Source: Phascolomyces articulosus
Lineage: Eukaryota; Mucoromycota; Mucoromycetes; Mucorales; Lichtheimiaceae
Direction: 5' to 3'
Assembly (NCBI GenBank): GCA_025677815.1
Contig: JAIXMP010000008.1
Coordinates: forward strand, 496,001-560,000
DNA length: 64,000 nucleotides
Shown here: piece after piece, positions 29,342 through 41,612 of the stretch
Numbering within the stretch: the stretch's first letter is position 1
Layout of the letters: each line of letters opens with the position of its first letter
The notes under the pieces: generated by a model
What the model was told of the DNA's origin: nothing
The model's database searches: none
What the model saw: only the letters and a program-made list of their open reading frames with translations
Made by a program: the position numbers and the translations under genes

Positions 29342-30656
29342 ATGAGTAGTGCAATGGATCTCGACAGTTCTCTTGATGATATAATCAAGAAGCGTAAAAA
29401 TAACAGCTCCAAGAATCAAAAGAACAAACAACAGCAACAACGATCAAACAAGCAAAATCAGGGCAATAACAATAAAAGAGTAGGCAGTGGTCGTCGCAAT
29501 AATAACAACAATAATAGCAACAATAGAGGAAATGCATCTAATAACAGCTACAATAATAATAATGGTCGACGCAATGGACGAGGAAACAATAATGCACTTT
29601 CTTTAAGTTCTAATTCAAAAACCATCAATAAATCATCAAGGAATAATAATCCCATTGCACGAGTAAGTTTATTTTATTAAAAAAATACAATAATATCATG
29701 AATCAAAAAACTCATTAATAAAAAAAACTCATTTTACTTTTATTGATAATAACAGCGTACTGGTCAACAACAACAAAAACAACAACAGCAGCAACAACGT
29801 CAGAAGTACAAGAACGTACCAGCGTCGACGTCTTCAAATGCCATCGATCCTTCGAAAATTGTCATTACCAAAAAGGTGTCACGTAACAATAACAATAAAA
29901 AGAATAATAATAGTAATAATAACGTTCCAATGAATAATGGAAGAATGAATCCATTTTCAAATGAACAAGCACCAACTCAAACACCTATCAATCGAGGCCT
30001 TGCTATTCGTGGTGCTTCGTATGGTAGTTCTTCCATGATGTATAGTAATGGTGTCAGTAATGGCATTAGTATCCGAGGAGAATCTGGACCTGCTGTTGTA
30101 TTGATAAGAAATTTAGATCCTGGTGTCAATGCAGAAGATATTCGAGTAAGAATTTTTTTTTAAAAAAAAAAAAAAACTAATAAGGCGAGATAGGAACAAA
30201 AAAAGTGGATCGGGTCAAATGGATATATATATATAAAGAAAAGAGAAGGCTTGACTAATATCTGGTATATGTGGATAATAGATGATCTGTGTACAATTTG
30301 GTCAAGTATCCAACTGTGAAGTAGCTGTGGATCAAATGGGCCGGTCTTTTGGTGAAGCAGAAGTGGAATTTGTTCAAAAACAAGCTGCATTAGATTGTAT
30401 TAACAAATTGGATAATGAAGTGGCAGATGGTAAATAGCCTTTTTTTAAAAAAAAACTAGCTCTAAATGAAAAAAAAAAAAGAGATTCAAAAGGATGTGAA
30501 AGAAAACCTGTTTATTCATCGTGATTATTATTTTATATAGGACGTCATCTTCGAGCTATTTTACGAGATCGACCTTCGGGAGTGGTAAATGGATATATGA
30601 ATCAACCTGTACGTTCAATGATTGCACCCACTCGATCAGGATTTACATCAGCATAA
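29342..30656 (+). CDS. ALYREF/Yra1-type mRNA export adaptor with RRM
   Basis: Four exons, 29342-29662, 29756-30145, 30282-30429 and 30541-30656, give 324 residues. Family knowledge: these TREX-associated adaptors bind the helicase Sub2/UAP56 and hand mRNA to the export receptor. Seen: an N-terminal UAP56-binding-motif-like stretch MDLDSSLDDIIKKRK, a long low-complexity region rich in Asn, Gln, Arg and Gly, then one RRM with RNP2-like VVLIRNLDPGVNAEDI and RNP1-like GRSFGEAEVEFV, and a short Arg-containing tail ending SGFTSA. The RRM sequence around MGRSFGEAEVEF is close to ALYREF. Unlike yeast Yra1, I do not see a second C-terminal copy of the UAP56-binding motif. Introns 2 and 3 each begin with a T-run followed by an A-run. 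Confidence 0.82.
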
Positions 30657-31136
30657 AAAAGGAGGAAGACAAACAATGGGAGAAAATATATGCACACTAT
30701 GCACATCAATATCTTTTTTTTTATCATTCACCATTATAATCAACATTAGCGACAACTCAAACCATTCATTCATATATCTTTTTTTTTCTATTTTACAATT
30801 TAACCTATCCTCACTTTTCATTATTAAAAAAAACAATTATAACTATATATTAGTTCTTGCACATTTGTATTTATATTTTGAACGGATCGAATGGTAGGAT
30901 CGAATGAACAATATATACATCAAAATGATAACTCAATATCACTTCCATCTCTATCCACATTTTGCATGAAATTTTATTGATAATGGATTTCCGGGTTTAT
31001 TTGTTGCTATGTGATGTGCCCGATAACATTGTTTGAATATAAAACGTGTTATCCAAAAAAGGAAATAATTTGATCTCAGTAGAGTAATTAGATAACCATC
31101 GCATTTATGGAAAGCATAAGCTCCTCCTTCAATCAA
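30657..31136. other. Spacer between the ALYREF-like gene and eL20
   Basis: This 480-base stretch holds the 3' untranslated region of the upstream gene and the promoter of the ribosomal protein gene. No gene seen. I could not identify a TATA or HomolD-type box with confidence. Confidence 0.5.
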
Positions 31137-32416
31137 ATGTCGCGAGTAAGTATCAAAAAGGGGGAGAATGCATGAATGTGGAATGTGATATAGAAAATAA
31201 AATGGATGGATGGATGGATTTGTATGGATGATGGATGGAATGATATTTTTATTCTTATTTTAAAATGTCGACCATGTCCCCCCTCTCCATGCATGGACCG
31301 ACATTAGCATGAGGACTCAATGAACCTAAAGAATGTTCATTTCTATAAATGGAATAACTGACTTACGCACACCTCTTTTTTTTATTAACGACCTTATTAG
31401 TTCCACGAGTACCAGGTAATTATACGACATAAAATGGATATGGATAAAAAAACGAAAATGGAAAGATTATGCATGGAATTCCCCCCTCCGATAAAAAGAA
31501 GACTAAAATATATTTTTAATATAAAATAAAAAGGTGGTTGGCCGTAAGCTTCCTTCGGAGAAGGATGTGGCTCCAAAGTTGTATCGTATGCGCATCTTTG
31601 CCCCCAATGAGGTGGTTGCCAAGTCGCGCTTCTGGTACTACTTGAAGAAGCTTCGCAAGGTCAAGAAGGCTGCTGGTGAGATCGTTTCTATTAACGAGGT
31701 AATATATTGTGGACTGGATTGAATTGGACTAGTAGGTTGGGTTGGATTGGAGCAATTTTTTTTGTAACTGAATTTACAATTAAAATATGACAGATCCACG
31801 AAAAGCGACCTGAACAAATCAAGAACTTTGGTATTTGGATCCGTTACGATTCTCGCTCTGGTACCCACAACATGTACAAGGAGTACCGTGGAATGTCGCG
31901 TTCTGAGGCTGTTGAGACTTGCTGTAAGTAATTTAAATTGGTGGGGATGATAGATTGTATATACGTATATTGGATGACCAGAGGGGGAATGAATCAAGAA
32001 ATGGGATAATAATGATATTTTTATTTATGATGCTTTAGACCAAGATATGGCCGCTCGTCATCGTGCTCGTTTCTCATCGATCCAAATCATTCGTGTACGT
32101 TATATTATTAATAATTATGTCATTTTTAAGGTTTATGAGGATTTAGCATAAACGGTAACACAAAATTTCATTTATATTATTTTTAGGTTGCCGAAATCAA
32201 ATCTGCCGATATCCGTCGTCAATACATTCGTCAACTCTTGGTAAGTAAAAAAAAAATTAAAAAAAAAGACCATTGAGATCATTTCATATATTCATCATTA
32301 TTTTATTATTATTATAGGATAACAAGCTCTCCTTCCCTCTTCCCCACCGTGTCCAACGTGCCGAAAAGTCCCAACGCCGTTTGTTCATTGCTAAGCGTCC
32401 TTCTACCTTTTACTAA
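31137..32416 (+). CDS. RPL20: 60S ribosomal protein eL20 (yeast Rpl20, human RPL18A)
   Basis: Seven coding exons: 31137-31145, 31401-31415, 31534-31698, 31794-31923, 32039-32094, 32187-32240 and 32318-32416, giving 175 residues (yeast 172). Seen: [83 protein letters not shown] and the terminal KRPSTFY, all diagnostic of eL20. The first coding exon is only 9 bases and the second only 15, yet both are needed to recreate the conserved N-terminus (yeast has FKEYQVIGRRLP). The codons in the long exons are more GC-rich than in neighbouring genes (AAG, CGT, ATC), as expected for a highly expressed gene. Intron 1 (255 bases) contains a strong hairpin. Confidence 0.95.
31265..31304 (+). other. Hairpin in eL20 intron 1, possible intronic ncRNA element
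   Basis: ATGTCG at 31265-31270 pairs with CGACAT at 31299-31304, and CCATG at 31272-31276 pairs with CATGG at 31292-31296. This makes an 11-bp stem with a 1x2 internal loop and a C-rich loop. It is a GC-rich island inside an AT-rich intron of a ribosomal protein gene, a common host for snoRNAs. I cannot assign clear C/D or H/ACA boxes. Confidence 0.3.
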
Positions 32417-32981
32417 TTTTTTCTTTCTTTCTTATTTGAAATAAAAAGAAAAAAAATTATAAACCAACCAATAATGATATAAAACACAATTCTATCAATA
32501 GATGATGAATCTGGAATGAATATCATAGGGAGACACGGAGAGAGAGAGAGATAAAAAAAATGCAAGGGAATTTCATAATAACATATTATTGTCAATCTAC
32601 TATACCAATCACGCAATTTTTAGAGTATTTCATGGAAGGAGAAACATATGCAGCAGCACACCATTTAATGTCAGAGTGAGCATTACTGAAAACCTATCCA
32701 ATCGATCCAACTCAGCAATGGCCTCAAGGGGTAATAAAGCAAATAGACATACAAAAAAAATAATAATACCAGACAACTTTACCCAGCTATAATAATACTT
32801 CCCCTGAAACCCAATCTTTCGGTACAAAAAATAAAAAAAATACGTCTCTTATTTTTTTTTATAAGAAAAAAAGGATATAAATTTTTCTTTTTCTTTCTTT
32901 CTTTCTTTATAACCTTTTTTTCTTCTTTATCTTTCCTCAAATCCAACAAATAGCATCTTTCTATTACTACCATCATCCATC
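32417..32981. other. Spacer downstream of eL20
   Basis: 565 bases with the eL20 3' untranslated region and the upstream region of the next plus-strand gene. It is CTTT-rich just before the start codon at 32982. No gene seen. Confidence 0.5.
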
Positions 32982-33770
32982 ATGATCAGCAACAACAATA
33001 ACAACAATCAACATACTCCTGCTGTTCCAATAATGAATACTCAAGATGCTCGAGAGATTGAACAAGCTATTGTTGCAAAAGACCTTCAGGGTCGTAGCAT
33101 TCATAATGATACAGTAGGCCCTGCTGGATGGACCAATGAATCTCCCGAAGATCTCGCTAATTTTATTGAAAGTTTGCGACCTGTGGATAAGACATTGCTT
33201 GATAAGGCCTTACCTCATTTCCATGTAATCACAGATGATTATGTTCATGCCTCCATTTTAGATGCATTCAACTGGGATGAAACAGCACAATGGCTTGGAA
33301 AGGAAACAGAAGGTGAATGGTTTATTGTTGCTTTCCGAAGTGTTCGTAAAGCGGATGCAGATAGTAAACTCTTGTATGAAGCAGATGCTCGAGCTCAGCA
33401 AGAAGCTGTTCATAGTGGTGGTCTTTTAAAGGTAAATATTTGATACAAAGGAAGTTTTCATGTTGATGACATTATTATGGTTACTTGGGGATGGATGAAT
33501 CGACTGTATTCTTTTTATATATGTACAACTGGGACTAAAGTCACTTTATATATATTATATTAGTATTGGTATGGTGATTTGAATGAACATCGTGAATGCC
33601 TCGCCATGTGCATATGGGTCAATCGAGAATATGCTCTCAAAGCAACTCGTAAACCATTGCATTTAAAAGCAGCAAAACTTGCATCAGAAATGTATGAATC
33701 TTATCAACTGGAACGATACAGTTTGATCAAACGGGCAGGTGAAAATGTTTTCCATATTCAAGCACTTTAG
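32982..33770 (+). CDS. Conserved fungal protein resembling the UPF0643 family
   Basis: Two exons, 32982-33431 and 33564-33770, give 218 residues. After a poly-Asn start, the protein has a compact, highly regular core: LDKALPHFHVITDDYVHASI, LDAFNWDETAQWLGKE, GEWFIVAFRSVRKADAD, SGGLLKYWYGDLNEHRECLA and CIWVNREYALKATRKPLH. This pattern of alternating strands and helices, with the repeated His, Trp and Arg residues, is what I remember of the uncharacterised fungal UPF0643 proteins. I assign the family from memory with moderate certainty, and its function is unknown. No signal peptide or membrane segment is visible. The intron falls exactly between GGLLK and YWYG, preserving the motif. Confidence 0.75.
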
Positions 33771-35406
33771 AAGAAAACAAACACTGTCATCATCATCATC
33801 ACCCACCCCCATTATCACCAGACTCATACTATTTTTTTTTTCATATACACATATACACACACACACACATTCATCATTTATTCAACATATTAAACATTCA
33901 ATAATAATGTTAACAAATCCATTTTTATCATCTTCCACCATCTACAAATACAAATGATCATCCATCCTAAATATAAATCGATATTCCCGCATCAACAACA
34001 ACTTCTTTTATCCCCTAAAAAGAACCATTTTTTTGCATATGAGCATAATAATAAAAACGTCAAATAAAGTTGTAAAAAATTAAAATGATTTTTATTCTCA
34101 CGGTTTGTTTGTATATTTTTTTTTCTTGTATATTTTTTTTCTTGTTCCTGCCTGGTGATAACATTGATATGGAAACAATACAGAAAAAAAATTTGCAGTA
34201 ACAAACAATGCATCATAATAAATGCAGTAACTCAGACAAATGTTTTTTTTCGGATGAAAATTTGCCTGGAATCATAATGATCTGAGAGAACCAATAACAA
34301 TCAGCGATTATTACATTGAACACGACATCTTTGTGTTAAAAAAATTTGATTTTACTTTTAATAAATGATTTCAGATATATAAATCTAACTATTAAACTGA
34401 TACTTTTTTTTTATCTATACTGGTCACTTGGAAACAAAACCGACAAGACGATAATTGATTGATTGATGAGTGAGTTAGGAGGGTACTTACATCCCCCCCA
34501 CCTTGATTGCTAAATAATCAAGTATACCGAGTGTCAGAAACGGGCAATTGCTGACGAACAACTCAGAGCAAAAAAAGTGCTTGTTTATATATATATGAAG
34601 GAGGACAAACTTATATTTCTATATAGTATTATAATCAGGCAGTTGTAATTTAATACAGCATGCCCCACCCCCTCATTCTTCACTCTTGATCAATTCAACA
34701 AGTTTTATTATTTTTATCTTCTTTTCTTATTTATTTATTCCAAAAATATACAAATGGCTGTTTTATACAATGTAAACTATCACACAAATGCAAAGCTTTT
34801 TGTTATCATCTAATACAGTAGGTAGCTTTAAGTTCATTAAAAAGGGGGGAGGGAAATGTCAGAATGAACACTGCATATGAATAGGACATATTCGCTCTAG
34901 TCCAATCCTGTTCTTAGATAAAGTGACATGAAAAAAAAAATCGACAGCCAGTTCATTATACTGCCTTTTCATTAGAAGGATCAAAACCACTACGCGTTTT
35001 TTTAGAGCAGGAATGAGAAAGCACATTTTTTATAGGTTACATGTTTCTAAACTTAAAATGGTACTATATAATAAATCATAACAATGTTTCTTCAATAGAT
35101 TGTTTCTATACTAATATTATAATGTTGAGAGAACATCAGTAATAACAGCTCATGGATATTTACTTTCTCCGTTTGTTTCTTTAAATGAGACTATCGCAAT
35201 AAATGTATCGAAATGGTCATTTAGAACGAGAAGATGAAAAGTGGGAAAGGGAAAACGCCCACATTGTTTAAAAGGCATAAAAACAAGTGGGTAATGTTTT
35301 TTCTCGTCATTACCATCTTCTTAAAATAGTACTTTGTTAACTATTTAATAACTACCTATTATATATTGACACCCTTACTATTTGCTTACTTTACTCCCTT
35401 TGATGA

Positions 35407-35725
35407 GCACTTTTAAAAAGGCTAGTGAACCTTTTCGACCTGCTTACCATTATTTCCAATTCCGGATCGACTACGGATTTAATTGAACAGCTTCAATACT
35501 TTATTGCTTGGTATGAGACCGACACTGATACCGGTGGTGATTTCGAAATAATACTTACCAACGTTTTTTATGAACCCAGGATTTGCTAGTGAAAAAAGTT
35601 GTACTGATAAATCTAGTACCTGTCAGCATTATTTATGTAAATCTCCCTTTACTGGTCATAATATTTTGCTTAAAAAAAGAAACAGGCTCTATCTTTCTCT
35701 TATTGACCATAATCCTTTTGAATGA
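35407..35725 (+). other. Coding-like relic, two overlapping frames
   Basis: The frame 35407-35589 reads protein-like sequence (LFDLLTIISNSGSTTDLIEQ and EIILTNVFYEP) with no ATG and a TAG end. A second frame, 35573-35725, continues with GFASEKSCTDKSSTCQHYLC and ends in TGA. Their mixed composition stands out from the flanking homopolymer sequence. It may be a decayed gene. No family recognised. Confidence 0.2.
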
Positions 35726-36301
35726 TAAAATATAATATATAACAATACTTTACCATTATTCAACAAAACGTTTCTATACTAATAAGAGATTGATAGAACA
35801 GCAATAACAACAACTCATGATAGATACTTCTTTTTTCTAATTGATTATATGTATCTTGAAACAAGACCACAACAAAAGAAAACTTTTATGATACCCGGTA
35901 TTCAGAAAAGGATGATGTTACTAATTATAATGTATATTTTGTATAAAAAGGACACATTATAATAGTGACTCTTCTAAACCCACCAAATCAAACTTCAGTT
36001 ATGGTAGTATAGGAAATTTATATAATATATAATACGCTTCTTGAAATAATATAAAATAAGAAAAAAACGATACCTTTTTTCAACAAGATCAGCCCATATA
36101 TAGGCGAGTATCATATTTTGATGCATACATATATATAGTGATATAGTAAACTTTGGTAGTAAGTCGCCCCTTCATCTGCTGGATCTATAGATCTTACTAT
36201 CCAATGTAAAGGATGATTCAACTTGTAAAAAAAATACCATGAGCTTCCTAAACCGAACATATAGCCAATAGAATCAAATTCTCAACTTAATTGAAATATC
36301 A

Positions 36302-36497
36302 TTTTGGTTAGCTTATGGTACTAAAGCTGCTGCTGCTAATAATGATAATTTTCAAGGTTTTCTCAATAAACTTCCTGGTATGCTTTGGTAATAGTGATCA
36401 TTTTATTACCACTATATTGGGCCGTCCCGGAGGTGTCGTTGTTGATATAGGTAACCGACGTTGTCCTGTAAATACTGAAGGCAAATCTCCTGCATAA
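36302..36497 (+). other. Coding-like relic with apparent frameshift
   Basis: The frame 36302-36391 reads FWLAYGTKAAAANNDNFQGF and LNKLPGML, then stops. The overlapping frame 36384-36497 reads FGNSDHFITTILGRPGGVVV and DIGNRRCPVNTEGKSPA to a TAA. Read together they look like one protein segment interrupted by a one-base frame change. No family recognised. Confidence 0.25.
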
Positions 36498-39400
36498 AAA
36501 TGCAACACTTCCTCCTTCTTTGCGGCACTTTATTTACTTAAAGATACAAGTTCAATGATTGTTCTTTTTTTTAAAAAAAAAATGAAGAGATATACACATA
36601 TCGAAAGAATAAACTAGAAAAAAAACAGTCAACTTTGAAGAAGAAGAAAAAAACAGATTTATAAAATAGAGTTGTTCCCTTAGAGGAAAAAAAAACATTT
36701 GACAGATCATCGTATATTTTTGTTTACCCTTCTAGATGGGTATGTAACCCATGAATTTACAGAAAGTATAGAGATTTTCTACCAGAGGAGTCAGAAAAGA
36801 AATGGAAGCATTTATATTTCCTTCAACGTTTAGTATGTGTTGTATAAATTCTTCAGTGACTGTAAATTGTCATGTATCTATTCAATACTTTACAATCTTT
36901 TAGACTAGGTAAGGAAGGAAAAAAAGCGCCCACATGAATATGACGGACTGTTTTTTTTATAAGGATAAAAAGCACTTTTTTTTGAGAATAGCGTTTTGTA
37001 ACAAGTGATGAATATTGGAACATGACAACAAATTTATAATATTTAGCGGCAGGCGGCTGTGTTTCGTTCCAACTCCAACAATGATTGTAATTATGGATGT
37101 CCATAGCAACAACAGAATATGTACTTGATTTCTTAATATATAAGTAGAGTATAAGATTTCAACAAGATGTAAATACCACATCTTTTATTATTTGTATCAT
37201 CTAACCTATTATGATATATAAAAGAGAACATCGTTTTAGGCATTCCGTTTTTGCGAATTCCAACTTTGATCACTGACTATAGAACACGATTACTTTTTTT
37301 ATTTACTCACTTAAGAGTACTCTAGGAAAGAACTCATATGTCATCATTTCTATATATTATGAATTATGAGTCAGTCTTTTTTACCTTTCAACAACAACAG
37401 CAACATTTACCAGGGTATGTGTTATACATGTGTGATGAAGAACGGTTAGAGTTTTTGTTTCAGGTAGCACCATCACCATAGTATTTCCCATCAATATATA
37501 AAAAAGTACACAGAGATAAGTTCATTCAAAGGGGTATAATAGTTTAGCCATTTGGAATATTATTTCCCATGATGTCAAGTATATGGGGGAACGAGAAGCG
37601 TGCTTGCGTCATTTTTTAAGATAAAATAATATTTACAAGTTCTCGTTTATCACACACTCAAGGACCCTATATCAAAGAACTTGTTAAATGGAGCTAATTT
37701 GGAGGGGGGCACTAAAATAAAATAATATGCATGTTTCAAAGATGAAAAACTTTGATACACTGATGTAAAAAAAAAAAAAGATACTAAAAAAATTGATCAA
37801 TGTGATCATTTATCGTTTATTTGCTAAAAACATATTAGTCTGTGAAGAATATTAGACTCTATGCATCTTTTTCATAATGATTTTGTTGCGTTAAAGTTTA
37901 TTAGATTCCTCCCCCACACATGCTTATTAGAGTATAACGTAAGCGTTAAATATTCTGGATAAAGAATAAAAAAGTTATACGTCAAAAATCCTTTTTTAGT
38001 TAACCACCATCAATAGATAAAAATACGGGATAATCTGTCCCGAAAATTTATCTCTTTTACCGTTCTACTGGATTTTTATTTTACTATGCTGACAATTTTT
38101 TTTAGATAGAATACTTTTTGGTGGATGGTCATTGTAATATATTATGTAATAAAATGATCTATTGGGATAGACAATAACTTTATAGACAGAAACATATCTT
38201 TTAAATAATGACATTATAAATATTTATTCTTCTGTCTCTAATTGACAAATTTGTGGTGGATAAATAAAAATAAAGGTAAATTATACTTTTTTTGTCGATA
38301 TCTTCCCACAATCCTCAATTATCAACATTATTGTTTGCGCCGTTGTAAAAAAAAAAAATACATCTTTTATAAAAGGATGATGTAAGCATTGTATTTTTTT
38401 TACGATCTGGGGATGTATTATGTCTATATCACTCAAATGTTTTTTGTGTCGCCGCTATATCAAGTCGTATGGTTTTTTTTTTTAAAAAAAAAGGTTCATG
38501 ATGAAAAAAAAGGACGGTCCTTCTGAGACAAGTCTATAAATCATGCAACTAATGAATTTGTATACATATATTCTAAAACATATATCTTATCGACCAATAC
38601 GTGACAGAAAAAAAAGGTTTATAAAACTCGGTAAATCACTAAAAGGAGTTTATTCGACAAGTTTTCCCTTCTTTTGAATCGCAGATAAACAATTCTGATG
38701 TGGGGTACGGATAATAATTTAAATGAAAATGTCATAGAAATCTAAGAAACACTCATACCTTTTTTTTTTCAAAAAGAAGAAGAAAAAGAAAGAATGACTA
38801 AAATAAGACAAATCACCATGGTTTCTAAAAGAATAAAAAAAAAGAGGTTTATGTTTGTTATATGCAATAAAGAAAAATGATGAAACAATCTCTCTTTTTT
38901 TTTCTATTTCTGAGTTAAAAATAAGAGTTTGAAAAAAAAGGGGGTATTTTGAAAATAAAGACTAATAGGCCGAGTTATACAGTTTTTTTATAATGTGTTG
39001 AGGGGGGTTTTTTACTCCCTTTGTATATTAACTATATTATTATTTTATTTAATTGACCAGTATTATCGGATTTGATAAAGAAGTATATCTATATTCTCAC
39101 TTAGAGATGTGTATTAGTGGTGAGTGTTTTATGAGAATTTCTATATAAAGAAAAAAAAATGAAGCCATTCCGGGAAATAGTTGCGACTTTTTTTTTTTTT
39201 CTTCTGGTCTTCTCAATTGATAGACAAGTCATTTCTATCTATTTCACAAAATAATTATTTTTTTTTCTCATATTGCATGTTATAAATGAACACAAAAAGT
39301 ATGCGGTGTTTATAAAATAAATCCCATTTTTGTGTGTGTGTGTGTGTGTGTTGTTTGGTGATCATAGTAGTAGAATGGATAAAACGAACCTATTTTTTAA

Positions 39401-41612
39401 CATCTTCATCATTCTTCCTCAATGATGATGATTAAAGATGACGCGCGTTAATATGATAAATTATAAAAATAACTATTCAATGCACGAAAAAACACGCCCG
39501 ACTTTTTTCAAATTGGTGCTAAACTTCTTTGATGAAAGCTTTGTGTTTCATGTTTGATGATATTGCAAAAAAAGATTTAAAAATAATCTTTTTGTTTATA
39601 CATTTGATTATCATATTGATAACTATTAATAAAACAAGATGGTAATGATGATGATGATCCCTATTAATTAAAAAAAAATACGCCCTTGTTTGTTGATATT
39701 ATCTATATTAATATAATTAAATTATTTAAAACAAAAATGGGCGAAGTATCAATAAGTTCGTAGTTTGTGGAAGGCTTAGCGTCTTATCTATTGAGAATTG
39801 ATAACACCTTTTTTTTTTAAAAAAAAAAAAGTTAGTCATATGTGATACTCTCACACGTACAATCTACAAACGAAAAGGTGTAAAAATCATGCGGTTGAAG
39901 GTGTGGTGTGTGTGTGTATGTGTTAATAAGGGGTGGGACCTCATTTTTTTAACCAGTCAGCCGCATTGCCCATACATATATATAGAAAGAGACACAGCAT
40001 TAAAAAAAAAAAAACAAACAGCCATAAACAACTCTAATAACCAGAATCATGTTATCATCTCCTATTTTTTTTTCTTTTTTACTAAACTAAATAAGCTTCT
40101 CACGATTCTCAATCTAAAAATCTCTTTTATATATATACCTTGCAGTCATGAATGTATCAGTCTGCATGTCATGCGTGAGTATTCATATTATACATAAATT
40201 ATAATTCGAATAAATGAATTGGATTTTTTCAAAGAAAAAGTAAGATGCTGACAAAGCAAATAGTGGGGGAAAGGTTTTATCTCCCCGCACTATAATAAAT
40301 ACAATCAGTATTATTAGACTTATCGAAAATAAAATCCAGAGACACAAGGGAAATGTGCTACGATGATGGTAAACTTTAAGGTACTATACTGCTGTTTTGC
40401 TGATTCGATTTGAACCTATAGACTAGCTGGGACTCAAAAAGAAAATAAAAATAAATATAAAAATTAGCGGTAAAATATTCAAATGCTTTTTGACTGGGGT
40501 AACGAGACCAGATAGAAGAGAGAGAAATACAGGCCATGACAATGGAAAGCGGATTGACGTGGTACCCGCACACTTTTTGCTTACCTCATACTTTTGTTAT
40601 TTAGTTGTCTTTCAATTTCTCTCAACATTTTTGTATTTTTTTTATATCTCATCTTTTTCCATCCATTCAATAAGAACTATTCGTTTAATGATAAGTATTT
40701 CTGTCTTTTCCTAATTTTTTTAATATAATTTGTTCAAAAAAGGTTGATTATTTTCTACTTTAATTATTTTCCGAATAGAAAAAGGATATAAAACAACACC
40801 TTTTTGTCCAAATTTTGACACGGCAGATCCTTTTTCGCTTTAAGTTTTTTCTCACCCACCCCAAATCTATGTATTATCATCAGTGTTGTTGTATACCCAA
40901 GGAAACTTTTTGACCCAATGATAAAAGCTCCGCACAAAGGTAACTTTTGTGTGTAACTCTGATATTGAATTCTAATCGAATCAAAAGGGTGAATAAACCC
41001 AGATGTGGAGAAAAAAAAAGGGCTTCTTTTTGTGTGTGGTGTCAGGTAGAAAAGGAATGAAAGAAACATTCGCCGTCGTCCATTTGATTTGATAGATGAG
41101 TTGATAATGATTTTTATAATCCCGCGGAAACAAGTCCTCTTTATTTTGCCCCACAATTTAGGTACTAGTCCATTGGGCTGTGTATATTATATATATATGT
41201 GTGTGTGTGTTGTGAATGAGTGTGTGATGTATGACATTATTGAATTAAACACTTATTACACAAAAAAAAATGAAGCACAATCTTGCTAAAAATGAAAGGG
41301 ATAGATTGAAATAAGCCGCCACACATAACAACAACAACAACAAAACATAACATATAGTAATGGATACACACATAACACCACATACATATTACACAAAAAA
41401 AAAAAAAAAGCAGTGTCGGTAGTTTAAATATCAGTCTCTCACTCAACAAGTAACCCAAAAAAGAATTTTTCGAATGGGATGCAATTATCTATAAAAGACA
41501 TGCAGTTTAACGTTTTGCGATCCACTTTTTTCCTTTTCTTCACTTCTTATTTCTTTAATTATTATTACTTCTTCCTTTTTTTTTTATTTTTATCCAACAC
41601 ATATAATATATA

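Larger units (their letters stand above)
33771..41612. other. 7.8-kb gene-poor AT-rich region
   Basis: No complete gene is visible on either strand. The region has many T/A homopolymers, TnAn palindromes at 36565-36582, 38473-38492 and 39809-39830, and a TG repeat at about 39333-39352. Coding-like fragments lie at 35407-35725 and 36302-36497. Two partly similar segments lie near 35098-35165 and 35770-35840. The last few hundred bases are the upstream region of the acetate transporter gene. Open frames elsewhere (for example 39889-40197 and 40764-41156) look like random or homopolymer-driven frames. Confidence 0.55.

Noticed and set aside
39889..40197. 102-codon plus-strand ORF in the gene desert
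   Set aside because: It is built from GTGTGT and homopolymer tracts, with no domain and no splice context.
40381..40440. tRNA-like T-loop (reverse complement GGTTCAAATC)
   Set aside because: The flanking bases do not form a T-stem, acceptor stem or anticodon arm. No tRNA was found in the window.
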